In this document: one piece after another, positions 56,508 to 64,000 of the stretch
Layout: the number at the start of each line of letters is the position of its first letter
Position numbering within the stretch: position 1 is the first letter of the stretch
Origin: Balamuthia mandrillaris
Lineage: Eukaryota > Discosea > Longamoebia > Balamuthiidae
DNA: 64,000 bases
Assembly: GCA_031835245.1 (NCBI GenBank)
Contig: JAVKOQ010000236.1
Span: forward strand, 1 to 64,000
Direction of reading: 5' to 3'
Notes under the pieces: model-generated
Seen by the model: the letters and a program-made list of their open reading frames with translations, nothing else
Told to the model about the DNA's origin: nothing
The model's database searches: none
Position numbers and translations under genes: made by a program

Positions 56508-57829
56508 TTAGAAGGTGGCGTTCAACTTCTCAATGATTTGTTCCTCTGAGAGCTCTTCTTTGGAGAGCACCTGCAGTTCAGCGTGCAACTGAAGGAAACC
56601 CTGTGGAAGAGAGGAGTATTTGGTCATGTTTGTGTGGTGAGTGGTAACGCGCTTCCGAAAACAATAACAAAGCCTACAAGCGCAGGGATACACACCTTGG
56701 CATGCTTGTACAAGGCCACACGGACCTGGCTGCTTCTGGCCTTGGTCAGAGGCTTCACCTCGGGACCTACCCAAGCAATGAAAACGTACTTTTTGGTGGC
56801 GTATTCGGCCTTCTCGTCCTTCACAACCTGTGCGAGGATGGCGTAGACAATGTCATCGTCCGTGAAGAATTGCTGGCAGCCCGCCAAGCCATCAGAGCCG
56901 GTGCCGAGCACCTTGAGCTGTTCCTTCTGTCCCTCTACGTGACCAAAGACAACCCAGTTGGTGGGAGAGGTGTCATTTCGCACGTCCTCGATGGCAGCGT
57001 TGGCCTCAGCGAGGTCAGCAAAGCTAGCAGTGTTGGCAACGTCCGAGGATCCGGCGTAGGCACCACCGCTGGTACGGGGAGCAGAGGTGGAAGAAGAGGA
57101 AGAAGAAGCAGGGGTTGTTTGCTTGGGGGTGGGAGCGGGGGCGGGGGCTAAGGCTGAGGAGGCGCTGCTGCCACCGCTGCTAGCACCAGCGGGCATAGAG
57201 GCTTGCTCCACGCGGGTGCCTCTGAGCTTCTCCAAGATAACGGCTTGGGTCAGCTCTTCAGGTTCAAGCACCTGTAACTCGGCTTGCAATTGCAAAAATT
57301 TCTGCAACGGGGCGAGTGCCGGTCAAGGAGAAAGAAACTACAAGAAAGGACAGCTTCACAACAGAAACAAAACGGAAACGAGTAACACAAATGTGCAATA
57401 AGGATACGAGCACATATTGGTAAAGAGGGCGCCTATGTTGGCTGCTCCTGGCCTTGACCATGGGCTTACACTGGGTTCCCACCCAAGTGATGAAAATGTG
57501 TTTGTTGGCACTGAAGTAGTTGCCGCCCTCGTCTTGGTCGGAGACGGGCAGACCGAGCACTACGTAATTGATGCTATCGTCTTGCAGCTGATCTCTAAAC
57601 TCGGGCAATCCGCCAGGACCTTTAGACAGGAACTTCATCTTTTGGCCTTCATAACCAAAGAGAGCCCTGTGCACACAACAGTTAAGAAAAAAAAAGAGGT
57701 GTAAGATCAAATCCCAGTGTCACCACCACAAGAACGCCCGATAACAAACCATTTGATGTCACTGGACGCATTGATAACATTCTGCAGCGCCTCAGCCGCT
57801 TCGTTCTCGTTCACCCACTGAAAAGCCAT
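56508..57829 (-). CDS. double ADF-H domain protein, coactosin-like
   Basis: Probable F-actin-binding protein. Exons (gene order): 57750-57829, 57408-57666, 56696-57301, 56508-56600; 345 residues. Two ADF-H domains of the coactosin type: domain 1 (about 1-112; KWALFGYEGQKM, KHIFITWVGTQCKPMVKARSSQHR) and domain 2 (about 185-310; NWVVFGHVEGQKE, KYVFIAWVGPEVKPLTKARSSQVR). Each is followed by the same helical tail, (F)LQL-x-AELQVL..EEL...(I)-EKL. The linker after domain 1 is Ala/Ser/Pro-rich. Coactosin normally has one domain, so this is an internal duplication. The repeated tail confirms the last exon. Confidence 0.88.
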
Positions 57830-59092
57830 TCTTCCTTCGATCGGGAGCTTGTGGTAGCAAAGCTATATATGTTTCTTCCTCCTGGCTTTGGTGTTGTCTT
57901 TGTGACTTTGTTTTTAACAAGGCGAAGGCCTGCCTCTGAGTATTACGCTTGTCGGCAAAATTTAAACAAAGCGTAAATTTACTCCCATAATGCAATGGAG
58001 ATTTTGGCTACATTGTGTTTGCAGCATATGAAAGCACGGAAATTTCCAGCATATAGCCGTTGAAATCGGCCTAAATTCAACGCCAATGAAGTTAACTCCG
58101 TGCACCTTAAATAGCCAATAAACAATTCGTTTAGTTGAAACTCCGTATAACAAGAAGGAAACGGACGGTAAAATAAATTATGGGAAGGCAATTTCGCGCT
58201 GCTTATTGGTTTACAGGTGCACTAAACGGCGGAAATAGGAGAAGTTGGGAAAATACCTGGTTTCTGAGGTTGCCTTTCACTTTCCTCATCATCCGCCTCC
58301 TTTTCGTTTCCTTTTTGCAACCCGCCTTCAGCCGTTAGCTTAACTTTTCTTCTTTTTTCTTCTTTCCTCACTAAATCTGCGACACCCTTTATTACTGACC
58401 CCCTCCCCCACTACCGCCTGGCCGCTTCTTCGCTTCACTGCCTTTCCGCCAACCCGCTCTTGTCACCGTCACTGTGTCATACCTGTCTCCCTTTTCTTGC
58501 TCACCACCCTCACCTTCACTTTTAAAGCGACCGCCTGTCACTCACTTCAAAAAACCAGTACTTGCACTGCCCGCTGTGACCACTCCTCTTTCTCTCTCTC
58601 TCTCTCTGGTGCGTGGCAGCGACCCCCTCGGATACACTTTTTCATTGCACCTCGTTCTTGCTTCACCTCCTCCCCTTGTTGTCACTGGGCGTGTATGGCT
58701 AGCCGCCTCTAACACTCACTGCAATCCTCACACACCCTTTTTGTATATTAGTTGTATTATTTTTGGTTGTTTATTGTTTATTTTCATTTTCGCTTCCTAC
58801 AACCCACCCAATTCCAAACCACTCCGACTCATCTCATCTCATCTCCCCACTTCCTGTTGTTGCTGTACATCTCTTTTTTGTTTGTTATTGTAATTACACC
58901 TCCCTGCCCTATATCTGCTTCTTCTGCTGCCACTTCCAACCGCTAGCCTAGCCACTGGCCGCATAACCGAAACCCCCCAACCACCCACGGACTTTAACTT
59001 TTGAAAGGCCGCGCCACTAAGGCTCTATTTGGTCTCAACTTTTTTATTTTTGCAGCGTCACCTACCAACCTTCTGCCTTTTCCTGCTTCAAC
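57830..59092. promoter_or_regulatory. divergent spacer, ADF-H protein / zinc-finger protein
   Basis: 1,263 bp between opposed start codons. The right half (58260-59060) is pyrimidine-rich on the plus strand, including CTCTCT at 58586-58606; a TTTTGCAG 3' splice site sits at 59046-59055, so a 5' non-coding exon may precede the + gene. No conserved coding sequence seen. Confidence 0.35.
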
Positions 59093-61193
59093 ATGATGCA
59101 AGTGCAACGGTTGCTCTCCTCCACTCAAACGGGACCACTGTCTATTATTCCTGAAGAAGAATACATGGTGGCCAGCGAAGAAATGGAAGCTCCAGTACTT
59201 GAAAACAACTTTGTACGTGTTTATTTTCATTTCATGCGTTACCAACCTTCTAACTCAACCCCATTAGGGCTACACGAACGCGTTGGCAGCGCCGATGCAC
59301 CTCCAGCCTTCTGCCTGCACCTCATCTGGCGTTACCTCCGTTTCGTCCGTTCCATCAGCAATAAGCTCCTCAGCAGGCTTGAAGACAATGCAAGCCTCCA
59401 TCCAGCAACAAGAGAAAATGGAGGAGCCCTCTTCCCATTCCGAGGAGTCAGAGGAAGAAGCAGAGTCGGCTGAAGAAGATCATGGCAATGAAGAAGCGGG
59501 CTCGGAGGAGGTGGAGGAGGAAGAGGAGGATGAAGCGGACTCGGAGGACGGATCGGCTTCCAGCCCACAATCACCTGCCTCGCCTCGGTCGGAGCGCCCT
59601 CGTGATGACGGCAAAGGAGAATACTACTGCAAGTATTGCGACACGGCATGGCCATACAGCCACTTCCGCAACGCTCAGCAGTTTGGAGCCCATTGCAGCA
59701 ACTGCTCCCGCAAACGCAAAGTCAAAGACCCTCAAGAGCTGACCATCAGAGAACGCAACAAGAGGCAACGTCACAACAAGGCTTCCACTTCTGCCACCGC
59801 ATCCTCTGGCTCCCCCGTTGGCCACAGGCGCCGCAGCAGATCTTTAGCCAAAAAGGAGGAGGTTTTGCTGCGACCTCGACAAAGAAGTGAAGGGACCCGC
59901 GCCCGACACAATAGTGACGATGATGAGTTTATCGAGTCTCGTTGCATGAGCGCTATTCGTCGTGAACAAGCCAACCTGGGCAACCCTCAACGAAGGGCGA
60001 GGGCTAGGAGCACTTCTCTCCTCTCGGCTGCCCTCACCACCGCTTCTACGACGACTATAATCAAGAAACGCAACCCCAAAGGGCATAACAGCGACGGCGC
60101 AGATGGCGGCGTTGGCGAGTTGCCCTTCCAGCCTCGTGGCAGAGCCAGGAGCGTTTCTACCAAAGGTTGGCTGGAGGCCGCTCGGTGCAAGGATCCATCC
60201 TTCTACAAGAGCAAACGGCTAACACCAGTCTTTGACAACCCGAAAGACAGCAGCGGAGACGTCATCGCAGGGCTCCTGCGCGTTGTTGAGCACGAGTTTA
60301 GCAAAGAGGTGACCTCCAGTCAAGATCTGTCGCCCGCCGTAAGAGAGCTTCATGCCCTTCGCCAAGAAGTTGGGAACATGCACCGACGGGTCACCCAAGA
60401 CCTGCCCTTCGAGGCCGCTTCTCTGCTTCAGGGCCTCCGTGTGGATATAAGCTCGCGGCTGGGTGCTCTCCAGACAGACCTTGCCTCTGAAATTGCTTTC
60501 AAAGAGAGCTACCGCAAGAAGAGATTTGCTGATCTCAAAGCTCAAATGGACACTCTGCAAAGTATTCTGAAGGAGGGGCAAGAACAGAGAGCCAACTTTC
60601 CTCTTCCCTCTGTGTCTGCTGGGGCGGAGCATCAAGCAAAACTGGAAGGTGCCCTCGTGCAGCTCAGAGAATTACGAACCCAATTCGACCAGGAGCTATC
60701 TAACAAGGAGCAGCGCTTTAACTCACAGCTCTGTGAGCTGAAGGAAAGTTGTGCCTCCCAGGTGCAAACCTTATCCCAGAACCTCAACCAACAGCTGTCT
60801 GCTGAAGAAAAGGAGGTGCATCAGGACTTGGAAGAATGGGCCTCCAGCCTGCAACGACGGTACAACTCCTGGCGCTCCTCCAGCCAACTGGCCACTACCC
60901 TGGAGGCTCCTCAATTCGCTCTTCCTCGCGCTATTCCTTCTTCCGCCTCTTCTTCTGCTGCTCAGTCAACTGCATCCCCCGCCGCCGTTGCAACAGCCAC
61001 TACCCGCTTACCTGCAGGACCAGCGGTGCAACCGCATCACCTCAATGTTGCCCCGCTTTCTGCTGGCCGTTTACACCATCGCCACCGTCCTCGCAGCAAC
61101 AGCAATGGTAGCAGCAGCAGTGATGATGACACGTATTTTGGTTTTACTGGCAGTCGTCGCCCCCACCCAAACCCACTCACCTCCTCTTCTTGA
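59093..61193 (+). CDS. zinc-finger and coiled-coil protein, function unknown
   Basis: Exons 59093-59212 and 59268-61193, 681 residues. Not recognised as a known family. Order: short N-terminal segment; Ser-rich and then strongly acidic region (about 85-140); a single finger [15 protein letters not shown]...FGAHCSNC (CxxC, H, CxxC pattern) around 155-185, followed by a very basic stretch; Arg/Ser-rich disorder with two RARS repeats; a coiled coil from about 375 to 580 (two LQ- and E-rich blocks); Ala/Ser/Thr-rich tail ending in [11 protein letters not shown]. Basic regions suggest nuclear location. The finger's shape recalls transposon-type BED-like fingers, which is only a suggestion. Confidence 0.7.
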
Positions 61194-61440
61194 GAACCAC
61201 AAGAAGGCCACTCCTCTTTTTTTTCTCCCACCAGGGCCAGCCCCGACCAGCACGCGTTCATGTAGATATGCTCCTCTTTTTTTTTTGACGCAACCACCCC
61301 CTTCCCTCTGCTAGAACAATTTATGTAAGCTACCAAAACTACATGTAAAATTCATTACTGTAAAGTTAATGTTGTAAGCTACCAAAACCCTTGGTTATTT
61401 TCCTTCACGATTCACTCTTTTTCCTTCTCTATCTTTATAT
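61194..61440. other. convergent spacer, zinc-finger protein / PARP
   Basis: 247 bp between two stops. A GTAAGCTACCAAAAC sequence occurs twice (61325-61339 and 61374-61388). Confidence 0.5.
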
Positions 61441-63449
61441 CTACGCAACGCGATGGTAGTAAACTAAGTACTCTGGATAGCATTGCCTGTATTTTTTGTG
61501 GTTAGAGGAAAAGTTATTGGGAGCTTTGTTCCTGCAAGGAAGGAGGTACAAACCGCCTATCATAAACGATGAACTCGCGAAAGTCGAGAGCGGCATCACG
61601 CTGCCAGGCTCTGCTTTCACCCAGTACCGAGTCGTAGAGCAAACCTCCATCTCTATCGGGTGGTCTTCTCAAGGGTTGATCCTTGTTCGTAGCAGCCAGC
61701 CTCACCCTTTTTTCCCCAGCAAGTTTGTTGTTGACGTCATGGACGATAGGAAGTTGGGTTAGCTTCTCAACAAACGTTTGTTGTTGACGTACAGACCAAC
61801 AACTTATTTAGGCACTTGAGGTCTTGAAGCGAGAGGGAGAAGGATCGCGGTTTGTACCTTGGGCACATGTCGCAGTGTGGCTAAAAGACAGTTTTAGGAA
61901 AAAAAAAACAAGAGATGTCAAAGAACAAGATAACATGAAACGTAGAACCTACCTATATTGGGAGCTTTTTGAAGAATCTTCTGCAAAGTAAATGCCACAT
62001 CCAAACATCCTGTTAGTCAGATAACGTCAGTTTGTGCTAGGGTTAATCACCAGCAGCACCAAAACTACATCGGTTTTACCCCGCCAAATTTGATACCCGT
62101 TCGTCAAATCCTATAAGCGGTTAATGTGTGAGTACCCTCTAACATTAGAAAAAAAAAAAACAAAAACAAAAAAAAGAAGAACCCATACCTGACTCGCAAA
62201 TCTTATCCACAATTTTGTGGTTCAGCCCATGAAACAGCTGTACAAAGTGTTTAGTATGCATAAGAATATATGAGTACAATGTAGAAAGGATAGGTGCGTA
62301 CATGATATTCATTTGCCGCCGGATCGATAGGGTTCCCTGTCTTAACACCAACTATGTCCTCTGGCTTGGCATCATTACAGCGTATGACTTCTTGTTTGCG
62401 GAGATAATAATGGCCCCAAAGGGATGGATGTTGTAGCCGAAAAATCTTGCGTACTGCAAAAGACCTGATACAGAAGGAAGGGAGATAAGCGATCAAACAA
62501 GAACTCGGTATGACAGCAGCGAATACCTATAGCCATAGCGACTGAGGATAAGAAGGATAACAGTCAGTAAAAGTTTTCTGAGCATCCATCATTGTACAGA
62601 CGAGTACCTTTTGTGAAGATCGCTGATGGTGGATTGCATCAAATGAGAAATCTTTTCATATTCATCATCTCCCCTAAACAGCTCCACTTGCTGCACTTTG
62701 TTGAAGGGAGTGGACCAGTGTTGTGGAAATCCAACTTCCAAGGTGTACGTTCTTGTCTCTGCAGCATGGTTGTTAGTTAAACGACAACAGATTCCATTTT
62801 TAAAACGAAGAAGATACGAACCTAGCTTTTGCTTCTTCAACTCGATGGTCTCCTAGAGTTTTTTGTTGGTTGTTGGGACATTCAGTTGTAAACAAAAAGT
62901 GTCATAAGAAAAGATAAGAGGGTCTCACATCTTTCTTGCTGTCGAACAAGTCCTCGTGGTTTCGTTTAAGTTTGCTGGAAACTTCTTTTGTTGCCTGTTG
63001 GGTACTAGTCTGAGTGGTGGAGGTCGCTACTGTTGCTGTTGTTGTCGTCACCGTTGCAGTATTTGAAGCTGAAGAAGCCGAGGTTGAGGGCTGCTCGCTT
63101 TTCAATAAGGCTGGGTATGGCTGCTGAACTATCTTATCATCCACTGTCCAAACACAAAGTAAACAACAACAATAAGAACAACAACAACAGCAAAGAAGAA
63201 GAAGAACAAGAAGAACAAGAAAAAGAAGAAAGCTAGTAATTAACTGATGCGGCCCCACCTGGGGCTTGTTATTATCCAAGTGATCTTGCGCCCCTGTCTG
63301 GCCATGCGCGCCCATTTGGAGGTTTTGGTCTTGTTCTGCTCCATAAAGTTGTAGCCAGCCACTCGGCAGGAACTGCAGCCGTTTTTGGCGCGCTCAATGG
63401 CGACCACGGTACCATCGGAGAGGACAGCCTGGTCGTCACCGGCGTGCAT
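61441..63449 (-). CDS. poly(ADP-ribose) polymerase family protein
   Basis: NAD-dependent ADP-ribosyltransferase of the PARP class. Exons read with confidence (gene order): 63245-63449, 62929-63143, 62822-62852, 62608-62758, 62527-62541 (15-nt micro-exon), 62302-62464, 62189-62237, 62080-62110, 61953-62009, then about 61762-61554 and 61441-61486. The junctions between 61953 and about 61700 are unresolved: a possible 23-nt exon at 61858-61880 breaks the phase. Catalytic core: RLQHPSLWGHYY, HLFHGLNH (His), GMFGCGIYFAEDSSKSSQY (Tyr), GLLYDSVLG and REFIVYD (Glu), ending CYPEYLVYYHRVA, so the H-Y-E triad for poly-ADP-ribosylation is present. Near the N-terminus AIERAKNGCSSC resembles the first half of a PARP zinc finger. 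A Ser/Thr-rich linker follows. The start is provisional. Confidence 0.8.
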
Positions 63450-63737
63450 CGCCCAATGCACCACCAACGCATCTTTTTCTGTAACTCACCCCAATTTAGC
63501 AAAAGGCACTTTTCCCCAACAAATCCAGAGGAGGATTACCGCGCACCTTGCAGCATCACCGTTCCTTGCTTGCTTGCGTTACTTCTTCTTAACTCTTTTG
63601 CGTGCCAATAAAAACAATAAGGGGCAAAATCCTTCTTGGAAGGGAAATTGCAATCACAATCACATCATGATGTATGTATTTAAATTAAATTTGTTTCCAG
63701 GAAAAAATAAAAAAAAGGCAGGGACAAAGATGAATGT
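63450..63737. other. spacer or intron upstream of PARP
   Basis: 288 bp. On the minus strand an acceptor-like TTACAG at about 63488 precedes an open frame leading into the PARP start, and a donor-like GGTTGG lies at 63742-63747, so this could be an intron joining the frame at 63746-64000 to PARP. No independent evidence. Confidence 0.3.
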
Positions 63738-63745
63738 TCACCAAC

Positions 63746-64000
63746 CAGCAGCAGGAGGAGGGGGAGGAGGAGGTGGTGGAGGCTGGATATCCAGGAAGAA
63801 GAAGCGGGCCAACCCGTGCGATACTGTATCAAAGGGGCAGGCATCGACAACTTCTCCTGCTGTTGTAAATACCCCTGTTGCTACAAATTCGCCTTTTGGC
63901 AATGGAGCACTAGCAACGGGGCTGGCTACCATCAGCGGTACACCTGGGACGCCCATGGCAGCCATGCCCCAACCGAATGCAGTAATTGAGAGAAGCGAAC
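63746..64000 (-). CDS. partial exon at window edge, proline-rich end
   Basis: A frame open from the window edge (so the true start may lie outside) to a donor-like site near 63745. It reads GVPGVPLMVASPVASAPLPKG, then EFVATGVFTTAGEVVDACPFD, and ends in ten prolines plus AAG. The middle vaguely recalls the start of a SET domain (GVFAxxDI-xAGEVVExxP), but that is weak. It may be the 5' exon of the PARP gene or a separate gene. Confidence 0.4.

Noticed and set aside
1-64000. tRNA, rRNA or other RNA genes
   Set aside because: I looked for B-box-like GGTTCGAATCC motifs and rRNA-like stretches and found none convincing; a covariance search would be needed to exclude small RNAs.

Overview
This is nuclear DNA of a unicellular eukaryote. 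Genes are split by many short GT-AG introns (about 60-400 bp), they lie only a few hundred bases apart on both strands, and they encode standard eukaryotic proteins (TPP2, Xrn2/Rat1, RPC8, two Qb-SNAREs, Cfd1/NUBP2, ATG8, FARSA, RhoGEF, PARP). The amoeboid flavour (tandem ADF-H protein, IQ-RhoGEF with a huge coiled coil, calpain-domain-III repeats) suggests Amoebozoa, but this is an inference from gene content and I cannot name the species. Introns and spacers are loaded with simple repeats, mostly CT-rich on the coding strand.

Layout. 1-3.5 kb: a decayed hAT-like transposase on the minus strand, broken by a hexanucleotide array. 3.7-10.8 kb: ACMSD (+) and TPP2 (-), convergent. 11.4-24.8 kb: a mobile-element island. 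It holds an intact Fanzor (eukaryotic TnpB homologue), a second decayed hAT-like copy with a 1,272-bp element nested in it, tandem repeats, a 1.2-kb purine satellite, a PIF/Harbinger-like fragment, a piggyBac element with one in-frame stop, and a small inverted-repeat element. 24.9-44 kb: MTAP-family phosphorylase (+), RPC8 (-), GOSR1 (+), Xrn2 (-), a four-module calpain-III protein (-), an unknown 219-residue protein (-), VTI1-like SNARE (+), NUBP2/Cfd1 (-), ATG8 (+) and FARSA (-). 44.7-64 kb: a disordered protein (-), an IQ-DH-PH RhoGEF (-), an E3 ligase joining RBR-type RING1-IBR to a MYCBP2-type RING-Cys-relay module (-), a double-ADF-H protein (-), a zinc-finger/coiled-coil protein (+), a PARP (-) and the edge of another gene (-).

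There are no operons. Several neighbours are head-to-head and must share short promoters: RPC8/GOSR1, the 219-residue protein/VTI1, NUBP2/ATG8, and the double-ADF-H protein/zinc-finger protein. Functional themes are protein turnover and membrane traffic (TPP2, ATG8, SNAREs, E3 ligase), RNA metabolism (Xrn2, RPC8), actin control (RhoGEF, ADF-H), and NAD/tryptophan and methionine-salvage metabolism. The two strongest leads are the RBR-RCR hybrid E3 ligase (53.1-55.9 kb), in which every residue of the MYCBP2 transthiolation/esterification site appears conserved, and the Fanzor at 11.5-13.1 kb beside an unusual repeat arrangement. Exon coordinates in the entries come from reading splice sites by eye, with reading-frame continuity and homology as checks. 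No transcript evidence was available.
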